NCBI GenBank assembly: GCA_903921725.1
Contig: CAIXRA010000072.1
Span: forward strand, 1 to 64,000
Direction: 5' to 3'
Length of the DNA: 64,000 nt
DNA from: an uncultured Lentisphaerota bacterium
GTDB lineage: Bacteria; Verrucomicrobiota; Lentisphaeria; Oligosphaerales; CAITYL01
Shown here: piece by piece, positions 32,484 through 40,039 of the stretch
Layout of the letters: every line of letters starts with the position of its first letter
How positions within the stretch are numbered: position 1 is the stretch's first letter
The notes under the pieces: generated by a model
Databases searched by the model: none
The model's input: the letters and a program-made list of their open reading frames with translations, nothing else
What the model was told of the DNA's origin: nothing
Translations under genes and position numbers: made by a program

Positions 32484-33521
32484 ATGCCGGCCGGCGATGA
32501 ACATTCCATGACGGCGCCCGCCTTCACCCGCCGGGTGTCGCTGGCCATCCAGCGCGAGCAGGCCGGACCGGCGCTGCTGGAGTTCCTCTGCGGGCGCTTC
32601 ACCTACAACAGCCGCGAGGAATGGCTCCGCAACCTCGCCGCCGGACAGTTGCGGCTGAACGGCGCGGTGGCGGACGGCGCGGCCGTCCTGGCCGTCGGCG
32701 ACCGGCTCGAGTACGCGTTCGAGGCCGGGCCGGAGCCGGAGGTCTGCCTGGAGTACGGCGTGCTGCACGAGGACGAACTGCTGCTCGTCGTCAACAAGCC
32801 GGCCAACCTGCCTTGCCATCCCGGCGGCTGCTTCTTCAACCACACGCTCTGGGCGCTGCTCAAGCAACGGTTCGGCGAGGCGTTCTTCGCGCTGGCGAAC
32901 CGGCTCGACCGCGAAACCTCCGGCCTGCTCGTCGTCGCCAAGAGCCCGGCCGCCGTGCGCCATCTCCAGCGGCAGTTCGCGCAGCATGCGGTGGAAAAAC
33001 GGTACCTCGCCGTCGTCGAGGGTTTTTTCCCGGACACGCTGGAAGCCGCCGGCTGGCTGCTCCGCGACACCGCGTGCGAAGTCCGCAAGAAGCGGAAATT
33101 CATCCCATCGGTCGGATCTGTCCCCGAACACGAAACACGAAACACGCAACCCGAAACGGATCCCGGCGAATGGTGCGAGACTGTGTTCCGCCGCGTTGCG
33201 GAGACCGGGGGGCTTTCGCTGGTCGAGGCGCTGCCGAAAACCGGGCGTCTGCACCAGATCCGGGCCACGCTCTGCTCGCTGGGCTTTCCGCTTGCCGGCG
33301 ACAAGATCTACGGCGTGGATCCGGAAATCTTCATCCGCTACTGCGACGGCTCCATGACCGACGGCGACCGCCGCCGCCTGCGCCTCGGCCGCCAGGCGTT
33401 GCACGCGGCCTCCCTGCAGCTGCGCCATCCCGCGGACAACCGGCCGGTCGGGTTCGCGGCGCCGCTTCCCGACGACATGCGCCTTCTCCTTCCAAGCCTC
33501 CCGGAAAAGCCGGATGCCTGA
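32484..33521 (+). CDS. RluA-family RNA pseudouridine synthase
   Basis: 345 residues from the ATG at 32484 (AAGGA upstream); the ATG at 32508 is possible. An S4-like N terminus (EEWLRNLAAGQLRLNGAVAD) is followed by the synthase domain: VVNKPANLPCHPGG, the catalytic aspartate in LANRLDRETSGLLVVAKS, EKRYLAVVEG and PKTGRLHQIRATL. It converts uridine to pseudouridine in rRNA or tRNA. An insertion of about 18 residues (SVGSVPEHETRNTQPETD, bases 33105-33162) between EVRKKRKFIP and GEWCETVF is encoded by family D and B word repeats that are otherwise intergenic; the frame is kept. Confidence 0.88.
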   Translation: MPAGDEHSMTAPAFTRRVSLAIQREQAGPALLEFLCGRFTYNSREEWLRNLAAGQLRLNGAVADGAAVLAVGDRLEYAFEAGPEPEVCLEYGVLHEDELLLVVNKPANLPCHPGGCFFNHTLWALLKQRFGEAFFALANRLDRETSGLLVVAKSPAAVRHLQRQFAQHAVEKRYLAVVEGFFPDTLEAAGWLLRDTACEVRKKRKFIPSVGSVPEHETRNTQPETDPGEWCETVFRRVAETGGLSLVEALPKTGRLHQIRATLCSLGFPLAGDKIYGVDPEIFIRYCDGSMTDGDRRRLRLGRQALHAASLQLRHPADNRPVGFAAPLPDDMRLLLPSLPEKPDA

Positions 33522-34098
33522 CCGGCATACAACGGACGCCCCCCCCCCCCGAATTCCGGATTCCGTTTCCCTTGCTTTGCAGGGGTTTGCCGCAGCGCCA
33601 AAAACACCCCCCGTTTTCAAGCCGTTCCGGAAAATTTTTCCGCCCGTTTTGCTAAAATTTTAGCACGCTGCCGACCATGCACTTATGACACCGCCGCCAG
33701 CGCTGCAAGGCTGATTCCAACGGGTTGTGTATAACTTGCGCCGCCGGGGGAAAAGCTTACGTCGCTAACATAGATTTAACCATAATGAAATGTTTAATAC
33801 ACTCCAATTGAAATGGTTATATATTTTGCTCAAAATATGTCAAGACTCCGGACGCCTGTTCATAACCTGTTGAAAAGGTGTGTAACAATGAACAATTGAG
33901 GTTGCCGCCGGCGTCCGGCTTTTCCGGGACGCTTCCGGGGCTACATTTCAACCCGGCACCCGCGGCTTCAACTCAGCTTCCGGAGTTGACGAAAAACGAC
34001 TTTTTGGCGTTCCTGTTCGCTGATTCACGCCCAAACAGGCGGCGGCATCGGAATTCGGTTCAATGGCCGGCGGACGGCACAGGATTATCGGGCACTCC
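33522..34098. other. AT-rich gene-free stretch with phased DnaA-box-like sites (candidate origin)
   Basis: After a 12-base C run (33539-33550) comes the palindrome GCTAAAATTTTAGC (33651-33664). TGTGTATAA (33726-33734) matches the DnaA box TGTGGATAA in 8 of 9 bases. An AT-rich block spans about 33765-33842. Three weaker boxes in the same orientation lie exactly 11 bases apart: TGTTCATAA (33857, 7/9), TGTTGAAAA (33868, 7/9) and TGTGTAACA (33879, 6/9). This layout resembles a bacterial oriC, but no dnaA, dnaN or parAB gene is near. No ORF is convincing here. Confidence 0.4.
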
Positions 34099-34911
34099 AT
34101 GAACAACCCCACTTCCAATCCCCCGGCGGTTTCCGGCCTGTTCGACACGCATCTGCATCTCGAACCGTCCGATGATGCGGCGGTGGTTTTCGCCGCGGCG
34201 CGGATTGCCGGCGTGACGCGCTTCCTGCTCGCGGCGACCGGGCTGGAGGACGCGCGCCGCTACCAGGCGCTCGCCGCCGCCGAGCCGGGCGTCCGCGCCG
34301 CCGTCGGCGTGCATCCGAACGACTCGCTGCGGGAGACGGCGGATTCCGCGCCGTTCCTCGAACTGGCGCGCATGCCCGGCGTGGCCGCCGTCGGCGAGAT
34401 CGGCCTCGACTACTACCGCGACACCGTACCGAAGGAGCGGCAGCGGCAGGTTTTCGCTGCGTTTCTCGGGCTGGCCGCGGAAACAGGGCTTCCCGCCGTC
34501 GTGCACTGCCGCGAGGCGTATGAGGACGGCTTGGCGATGCTGCGCGACGCCGCGGCCGCGGGCGTGCGTTTCGTCCTGCATTCCTACACCGGCACGCCGG
34601 AGTACGCGGAGCGCTTTCTGGAGCTGGGCGCTTTCTTCGGGTTCAACGGTATCGTCACCTTCCCGAAGTCCGATAACGTCCGCGCCGCGCTGTCCGTAAT
34701 TCCACATGATCGGATCTTGGCGGAGACCGATGCGCCGTACCTGGCGCCGCAGCCGCACCGCGGCAAACGCAACCAGCCCGCGTATCTGGTGGAGGTCGTG
34801 CGCCGCATCGCCCTGGAGAAGGGAATGACTTTCGCCGAAGCCGCCGACGTCACCACGGCGAACGCGGAACGGTTCCTGGCCCGGCCGGCGCAAGACGGTG
34901 TGACGGTGTGA
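34099..34911 (+). CDS. tatD: TatD-family metal-dependent hydrolase
   Basis: 270 residues from the ATG at 34099; an in-frame ATG at 34063 has no better signal. Metal-binding motifs in order: FDTHLHL, VGEIGLDYYR, VVHCREAYED, LHSYTG and LAETDAPYLAP. The AVGVHPND segment is also typical. Family members are 3'-5' exonucleases or DNases, with roles proposed in DNA repair and tRNA quality control. The last codons run into an 8-base tandem repeat (TGTGACGG, about three copies) that also supplies the stop codon. Confidence 0.93.
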   Translation: MNNPTSNPPAVSGLFDTHLHLEPSDDAAVVFAAARIAGVTRFLLAATGLEDARRYQALAAAEPGVRAAVGVHPNDSLRETADSAPFLELARMPGVAAVGEIGLDYYRDTVPKERQRQVFAAFLGLAAETGLPAVVHCREAYEDGLAMLRDAAAAGVRFVLHSYTGTPEYAERFLELGAFFGFNGIVTFPKSDNVRAALSVIPHDRILAETDAPYLAPQPHRGKRNQPAYLVEVVRRIALEKGMTFAEAADVTTANAERFLARPAQDGVTV

Positions 34912-34959
34912 CGGTGTGACGGTCGGGCGGCGGTCGACGCCATCGACGCCCCCGCCCCG

Positions 34960-35000
34960 CAAAAGCAAACGGGGACGATGCGGTCTGCATCGTCCCCGTT
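34960..35000 (-). terminator. Rho-independent terminator of asd
   Basis: Perfect 14-base stem AACGGGGACGATGC (34968-34981) / GCATCGTCCCCGTT (34987-35000) with a 5-base loop. On the minus strand it is followed by TGCTTTTGCG. It lies 33 bases past the asd stop. Confidence 0.85.
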
Positions 35001-35032
35001 GCGTCTCATGCCGGAACGTTTCCGGCCGGGAC

Positions 35033-36121
35033 TCAGCCGATCAGGCCGCGTGCCTTCATCAGCTCCGCGGTGAGGATGGCGCCGCCGGAGGCGCCGCGGA
35101 CCGTGTTGTGGTGCAGGCCGACGAAGCGGATGTCGAACACATTGCACGTGCGCAGGCGTCCGACGACCACGGCCATCGCCTTGTCCAGATCGCGGTCCTT
35201 GCGCGGCTGCGGGCGGTTCGCCTCGTCGCTGTAGATGATCGGCTGCTTCGGTGCCATCGGCAGGCCGAGCTCCTGCGGGACCGCGGAGAAGGCGCGCCAG
35301 ATTGGGACGATCTCCTCAAGCGCGGGCTTCGCGCCGTCGAACTCAAGGCTGACGCAGGCGGTGTGCCCGTCGACCACCGGCACGCGGTTGCAGTGCGCGG
35401 AGATGGTGATGGTGGAGTCCGGGACGATCACGCCGTTCTCGACGCGGCCGAAGACCTTCAGCGGCTCGACCTCGGACTTCTCCTCCTCGCCGCCGATGTA
35501 GGGGACGATGTTGTCGACCATGTCGAGGGACGGGACGCCCGGATAACCGGCGCCGGAAACCGCCTGCAGCGTGGTCAGGATCATGCGCTTCGGCCGGTAG
35601 CCGGCCTTCATCAGCGCCCAGACCGGGGTCATGTAGCTCTGGATGCTGCAGTTGGACTTGACCGCGAGGCAGCCGGTGGTCCAGCCGCGGGCCTTGCGCT
35701 GGGCGGCGATGACGTCGAGGTGCTCCGGGTTCACTTCGGGGATGATCATCGGCACGTCGGGCGTGCCGCGGTGCGCGGAATTGTTGGAGACGACGGCGAA
35801 CCCGGCGGCGGCGTAGGCCAGCTCCAGCGCGGCAATCGCCTTCTTGTCGAGGTCGACCGCGGAGAAGACCAGCGCGCAGCGGCCCTTGGCGGCCTCCACG
35901 TTGCCAGCGTCCTCAACGACCAGCTTGGCGACGGCCTCCGGAATCGGCGTCGCCATCTGCCAGCGTCCGGCCACGGCCTGGGCGTACGTCTTGCCGGCGG
36001 AGGTCGGCGAGGCGGCGACATAGGCCACCTCGAACCACGGGTGGCTCGAAAGCAGGCGGATGAAGTTCTGGCCGACCATGCCGGTGGCCCCAAGAACACC
36101 GACGGGTATGCGATTCGACAT
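35033..36121 (-). CDS. asd: Aspartate-semialdehyde dehydrogenase (archaeal/fungal-type branch)
   Basis: 362 residues from the ATG at 36121, with AAGGAG upstream. It reduces aspartyl phosphate to aspartate semialdehyde, the branch to lysine/diaminopimelate, threonine and methionine. The NADP motif is GVLGATGMVGQNFIRLL. The catalytic cysteine is in AVKSNCSIQSY and the active-site histidine is in SAHCNRVPVVDGHT. The sequence NPEHLDVIAAQRKARGW and the overall spacing follow the archaeal-type family rather than E. coli Asd. It is a single gene with its own terminator and a possible TATAGT promoter. Confidence 0.94.
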   Translation of the reverse strand: MSNRIPVGVLGATGMVGQNFIRLLSSHPWFEVAYVAASPTSAGKTYAQAVAGRWQMATPIPEAVAKLVVEDAGNVEAAKGRCALVFSAVDLDKKAIAALELAYAAAGFAVVSNNSAHRGTPDVPMIIPEVNPEHLDVIAAQRKARGWTTGCLAVKSNCSIQSYMTPVWALMKAGYRPKRMILTTLQAVSGAGYPGVPSLDMVDNIVPYIGGEEEKSEVEPLKVFGRVENGVIVPDSTITISAHCNRVPVVDGHTACVSLEFDGAKPALEEIVPIWRAFSAVPQELGLPMAPKQPIIYSDEANRPQPRKDRDLDKAMAVVVGRLRTCNVFDIRFVGLHHNTVRGASGGAILTAELMKARGLIG

Positions 36122-36171
36122 GACGCTGACTCCTTGACTCGTTATCACTTATGCCAAACGAAAAAGTTGAT

Positions 36172-36199
36172 ACTATAATGCCCAAAAACCGGATGGAAA
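36172..36199 (-). promoter_or_regulatory. Probable asd promoter
   Basis: On the minus strand TTTCCA and TATAGT are separated by 16 bases. The -10 box is good and the -35 weak; it lies about 50 bases before the asd start. Confidence 0.45.
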
Positions 36200-36229
36200 T
36201 CGACGCGTAAAAAATGGGGGAGGCAACCC

Positions 36230-36369
36230 GTTTGCAGTTCCGCGCTTCAGGCGGCCACGCGCAATCCAAGGTTACCCACCACAAATCATCCGCCACACGC
36301 CAAGTTTCATCCAAATGCGGCACCTCACGCCAATCAACACCAGACCGCCTGAAGCGCGGAACTGCAAAC
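36230..36369. repeat. Inverted-repeat element with perfect 25-base arms
   Basis: GTTTGCAGTTCCGCGCTTCA... (36230-36254) is perfectly inverted at 36345-36369, with a 90-base interior. A solitary related arm is at 46797-46820. It sits between asd and the MATE transporter gene, where no other gene is seen. Confidence 0.78.
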
Positions 36370-36420
36370 ATAGGGCCGCCGCGTTGTGCGCCGTTTTCCG
36401 CATTATAGTTCACCCCCAGC

Positions 36421-37851
36421 ATGAACGACAGCTTCCACAAACGACATTTCGCGGGACGCGGGGGGATTGCCGACCTTTGGGTGATCGCCTTCCCGATGAT
36501 GGTCTCCACCGGGCTCGACACGGCCATGATGTTCATCAACCGCGTCTTTCTGGCGCAGGTGGACACCACGCACATGGCCGCGTGCATGGCGGGCGGCATC
36601 ACGACCTTCACCGCCACAACCTTCTTCGTCGGCCTGATCGGCTATGTCACCGCGCTCGCCGCCAACCAGTACGGGGCGAACCAGAAAAGCGCCTGCGCCG
36701 TGAGCACGACCCAGGGGCTGATCCTTTCCGTGGTCGCCTACCCGTTCATGCTCGCCCTCATCCCGCTCGGGCTGGCGAGCTTCCGCTGGGCGGGGCACGA
36801 CCCCGCGCAGATCCCGCTGGAGTCCACCTATTTCCGCGTGCTCATGTACGGGACACTGATCATGCTCGCGCGCTCCGCCATTTCCGGCTTCTTCTCCGGC
36901 ATCGGGCGCACCCGCATCATCATGTTCGCCAACATCGCCGCGCTCGTCGTCAACACTTTACTGGCCTGGATGCTGATCTTCGGCAGGTTCGGGGCGCCGC
37001 AGATGGGCATGTCCGGCGCGGCGCTGGCGCTGCTCACCGGCGAGACCGTCGCGCTGCTGATCCTGCTCGGCGCCTACCTGACCCCCGCCAACCGCGCGGA
37101 GTTCGCGGTGGACCGCGCCTGGCGCTTCGACCGGGAGGTCATGTGGCGGCTCCTGCGCTTCGGCTCCCCGAGCGGCCTGGAGCTGTGCATCAACCTCACC
37201 GCCTTCACCTCGATGATTTTCATGTTCCACGGCTACGGGGAGAAAACCGCCTCCGCCGTCACCATCGCCTTCAACTGGGACATGGTCGCCTTCGTGCCGA
37301 TGATCGGGCTGCAGATCGCCGTCATGTCCCTCGTCGGCCAGAACATGGGCGCGGGCGACGTCGCCGGCGCCAAACGCGCCGCCTGGTCCGGCATGAAGCT
37401 GATCGTCTTCTACTCCGGCGCCATGACGCTGCTCTTCCTGCTGGCGACCGACACGCTCATCGGCGTCTTCCGGCCGCACCCCGCGCCCGCCGACTTTGCG
37501 GAGATCGCACGCATGGCCCGGGTCATGATCATGCTGATGACGGTGTACCTGTTCTCCGACGGCCTGTTCATCGTCTTCTCCGGCGCCATCCGCGGCGCCG
37601 GCGACACCACCTGGGCGATGGTCGCCTCCGCCCTCCTGCACTGGGGCGCCGCGCTCAACGTCTGGGTCTGCACGAAATGGCTGCGGCTCGACCCGGTCCA
37701 CGCCTGGAGCTTCTACGTCCTGAGCTTCCCGGTCTTCGGCCTCGTCTTCTGGCTCCGCTTCCGCGGCGGCAAATGGCAGCGGCACCGGCTCGCCGGAACC
37801 ACGCCCCGCCCGCCCCCGGCCCTGGAAGAAACGCCGGCCCCGCCCACCTGA
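36421..37851 (+). CDS. MATE-family multidrug/sodium antiporter
   Basis: 476 residues with about 12 hydrophobic segments in two related halves. The N-terminal region IADLWVIAFPMMVSTGLDTAMMFINRVFLAQ and the second-half GSPSGLELCINLTAFTSMIF are typical of MATE exporters, as are GQNMGAGD and FSGAIRGAGDTTWAM. It exchanges cations for drugs or metabolites across the inner membrane. The proline-rich C-terminal tail (PRPPPALEETPAPPT) is cytoplasmic and variable. The start directly follows the inverted-repeat element. Substrate unknown. Confidence 0.92.
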   Translation: MNDSFHKRHFAGRGGIADLWVIAFPMMVSTGLDTAMMFINRVFLAQVDTTHMAACMAGGITTFTATTFFVGLIGYVTALAANQYGANQKSACAVSTTQGLILSVVAYPFMLALIPLGLASFRWAGHDPAQIPLESTYFRVLMYGTLIMLARSAISGFFSGIGRTRIIMFANIAALVVNTLLAWMLIFGRFGAPQMGMSGAALALLTGETVALLILLGAYLTPANRAEFAVDRAWRFDREVMWRLLRFGSPSGLELCINLTAFTSMIFMFHGYGEKTASAVTIAFNWDMVAFVPMIGLQIAVMSLVGQNMGAGDVAGAKRAAWSGMKLIVFYSGAMTLLFLLATDTLIGVFRPHPAPADFAEIARMARVMIMLMTVYLFSDGLFIVFSGAIRGAGDTTWAMVASALLHWGAALNVWVCTKWLRLDPVHAWSFYVLSFPVFGLVFWLRFRGGKWQRHRLAGTTPRPPPALEETPAPPT

Positions 37852-37962
37852 CCGGCCGCCATCAAGAACGCCAACCCATGAACCCCGCCGGGTTCGCATT
37901 TTGCGCGCACTTGCTCTTCACCCTGTGCTCCGGGCTGGAAGCCCGCCCGCCGGCCACGAACC

Positions 37963-38394
37963 TCAAAGCCGGTAGACGGCATCGTCCTCGAGGGTGGTGA
38001 CGCCGGAGGTGCGGAGGAGGGTGCCGGCTTCGGCGGTGCGGTCGACGTCGATCACCAGGATGGCGCCCTGCCCTTCGCGCAGGACGGTGCCGTAGGCGTT
38101 CTCGATGTTCAGCCCGGACTTGGCGAGCAGGCCGACAATCCGGCCCAGGCTCCCGGGGGCGTCGGGCATCTGGACGACCACGATCTCGCGGAGCGCGGCC
38201 GCGAAGCCGCCGGCGGTGAGCGCGTCCTTCGCCTGCTGCGGCCGGTCCACCAGCAGATTCAGCACGCCCCAGCCGCCGGAGCTGGTCGCCAGGGTCATGG
38301 CGCGGATGTTGACGCCGCCGCCGCTGAGAATCTCCGTGATCCTCTCCAGGCGCCCCGGCTTGTTCTCCATGAAGACCGAAACTTGGTGTGCCAT
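37963..38394 (-). CDS. Tandem ACT-domain protein
   Basis: 143 residues from the ATG at 38394. Two ACT domains: residues 1-68 (VSVFMENKPGRLERITEILSGGGVNIRAM) and 70-143 (VVVQMPDAPGSLGRIVGLLAKSGLNIENAYGTV). Such proteins bind amino acids and commonly sit beside phenylacetate-CoA ligase homologues in anaerobes, as here with paaK two genes upstream. It is probably a ligand sensor for aromatic or branched-chain amino acid metabolism. It is the last gene of the larC-paaK-yceK-ACT run. Confidence 0.9.
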   Translation of the reverse strand: MAHQVSVFMENKPGRLERITEILSGGGVNIRAMTLATSSGGWGVLNLLVDRPQQAKDALTAGGFAAALREIVVVQMPDAPGSLGRIVGLLAKSGLNIENAYGTVLREGQGAILVIDVDRTAEAGTLLRTSGVTTLEDDAVYRL

Positions 38395-38423
38395 GGCGTC
38401 GGATCTCCTTGCGGACAAGTCTC

Positions 38424-38684
38424 TTACTTCGAGGCGCTCTTGGTGATGGAGGCGGGCAGCAGGATGGTGTCGTAGACCACGCTGGGAATGCAGTCGAACA
38501 TGAGGATGGTGGTGCCGGCCCAGTGGTCGGACTCCTTCATCAGCGCGATGTCGGTGCGCACGCCGCCGTAGATGCGCGGGCCGGGGCCGCCGGCCTGGCA
38601 CTGGATGTTGCCGGCGTCCATGATGGTGCCGCAGCCGGCGGAGAGGAGGGCGAGGCCCAGGCAGGCGATGGTCTTCTTCAGCAT
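38424..38684 (-). CDS. YceK/YidQ-like small lipoprotein
   Basis: 86 residues with signal peptide and lipobox SAGC. The mature part shows the family layout: GCGTIMD, then PRIYGGVRTDIALM, then FDCIPSVVYDTILLPASI. These short outer-membrane lipoproteins have no known function. It is placed between paaK and the ACT-domain gene with short gaps (44 and 29 bases), so it is probably co-transcribed even though a functional link is not evident. Confidence 0.85.
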   Translation of the reverse strand: MLKKTIACLGLALLSAGCGTIMDAGNIQCQAGGPGPRIYGGVRTDIALMKESDHWAGTTILMFDCIPSVVYDTILLPASITKSASK

Positions 38685-38728
38685 GTTTCAGTTCTCCTTG
38701 TTTTGCAGATGTCTGCACGGTTGTTGTG

Positions 38729-40039
38729 TCACGATTTTTTCCGCAGATCCTGCACACGCTGGGCCTTGCCCTCGGATTTGGGGAGAGCGCCCGGTTCGAG
38801 GAGCTGGACATGCGGGCTGACGAGCACTTCGTCGCGGACCTCGTGGATGATGCGGCGGCGGACGCGCTCGAGCGCCTCCATGTCGCCGGTGAAATGGGCG
38901 GGGCTGATCTCGACCTTGAGCAGCAGCTCGTCATTGTCACCGACGGTGTCCAGCACGATGAGCCAGTCGCTGCCGATCTCCGGAATCTTCATCAGGATCT
39001 TTTCGACCTGGATCGGGAAGACGTTGCAACCCTTGACGATGAACATGTCGTCGCTGCGCCCGGTGATGCGGTCGATGCGCCGGTGCGTGCGGCCGCAGGG
39101 GCAGGGGCCGGGCAGGATGCTGGTGAGGTCGCGGGTGCGGTAGCGGAGGATTGGCATGGCGCGGCGGTCGAGCGTGGTCAGCACCAGCTCGCCGCGCTCG
39201 CCGTCGGGCATCGGCTCCAAGGTTTCCGGATCCACGATCTCCAGAATGAAGCAGTCCTCCCAGAGGTGCAGACCGTTCCGGCAGTCGCACTCGAAGGCGA
39301 CGCCGGGACCGTTCATCTCCGAAAGGCCGAAAGAGTTGAACACCTTGCACCGGAACATCTCCTGCAGCCGCTGGCGCGTCTCTTCCGAATGCGGTTCGGC
39401 GCCGGTGAGGATGATGCGCAGCTTCGTGTCCTCCGCCGGGTGCAGCCCCAGCGCCTGGAATTCGTCGAACAGCCGCGGCAGGTAGCTCGGGATGGCGTGG
39501 ATCGCGCTCGTCCCGAAATCCTGCATGAGCTTGATCTGGCGGCGGCTGTTGCCCGCGCCGGCCGGGATGGTCAGCGCGCCGAGCTTCTCCGCGCCGTACT
39601 GGAACCCCAGCCCGCCGGTGAAGAGGCCGTAGCCGCAGATGTTCTGGAAAACGTCGCTGTCGCGGACGCCGGCGCAGTACATGGAGCGGGCGACGAGGTT
39701 GGCCCAGGAATCCAGATCGTGCCGGTCGTGGAAAATGACCGTCGGGTTGCCGGTGGTGCCGCTCGAGCAGTGGAGGCGGACCGTCTCCTGCGGCGGCACA
39801 GTCAGGAAGCCGTACGGATAATGCCCGCGCAGATCCTCCTTCGTGGTGAACGGCAGCCGACGGACGTCGTCCACCGTGCGGATGCTCTCCGGCGCGAGGC
39901 CGAGCCGGCCGTAGCACTCGCCGTAAAACGGCGACTGCATGGCGCGGGCGATGGTTTCACGGAGGCGCGCCGCCTGCAGCTCACGCAGTGCGGCCGGGGC
40001 CATCGTCTCGATCTCGGGTTGCCAGTATGCGCCGCTCAT
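38729..40039 (-). CDS. paaK: Phenylacetate-CoA ligase (PaaK-type AMP-forming ligase)
   Basis: 436 residues from the ATG at 40039. Typical PaaK features: MQSPFYGECYGRLGL, FTTKEDLRGHYPYGFL, the AMP-binding P-loop LHCSSGTTGNPTVIFHD, FNSFGLSEMNGPGVAFEC, RYRTRDLTSILPGPCPCGRTHRRI (with a CxC group) and the C-terminal GCNVFPIQVE. It activates phenylacetate or a related aryl acid to its CoA thioester. Its ATG overlaps the larC stop (ATGA). In fermenters these ligases often serve arylacetates formed from aromatic amino acids. It is not OleC: the sequence follows PaaK throughout. Confidence 0.93.
   Translation of the reverse strand: MSGAYWQPEIETMAPAALRELQAARLRETIARAMQSPFYGECYGRLGLAPESIRTVDDVRRLPFTTKEDLRGHYPYGFLTVPPQETVRLHCSSGTTGNPTVIFHDRHDLDSWANLVARSMYCAGVRDSDVFQNICGYGLFTGGLGFQYGAEKLGALTIPAGAGNSRRQIKLMQDFGTSAIHAIPSYLPRLFDEFQALGLHPAEDTKLRIILTGAEPHSEETRQRLQEMFRCKVFNSFGLSEMNGPGVAFECDCRNGLHLWEDCFILEIVDPETLEPMPDGERGELVLTTLDRRAMPILRYRTRDLTSILPGPCPCGRTHRRIDRITGRSDDMFIVKGCNVFPIQVEKILMKIPEIGSDWLIVLDTVGDNDELLLKVEISPAHFTGDMEALERVRRRIIHEVRDEVLVSPHVQLLEPGALPKSEGKAQRVQDLRKKS

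Noticed and set aside
38729..40039. Possible OleC to complete the olefin pathway
   Set aside because: Motifs follow phenylacetate-CoA ligase (short N terminus, CPCGRTHRR group, PaaK C terminus) and the operon partner is an ACT protein.
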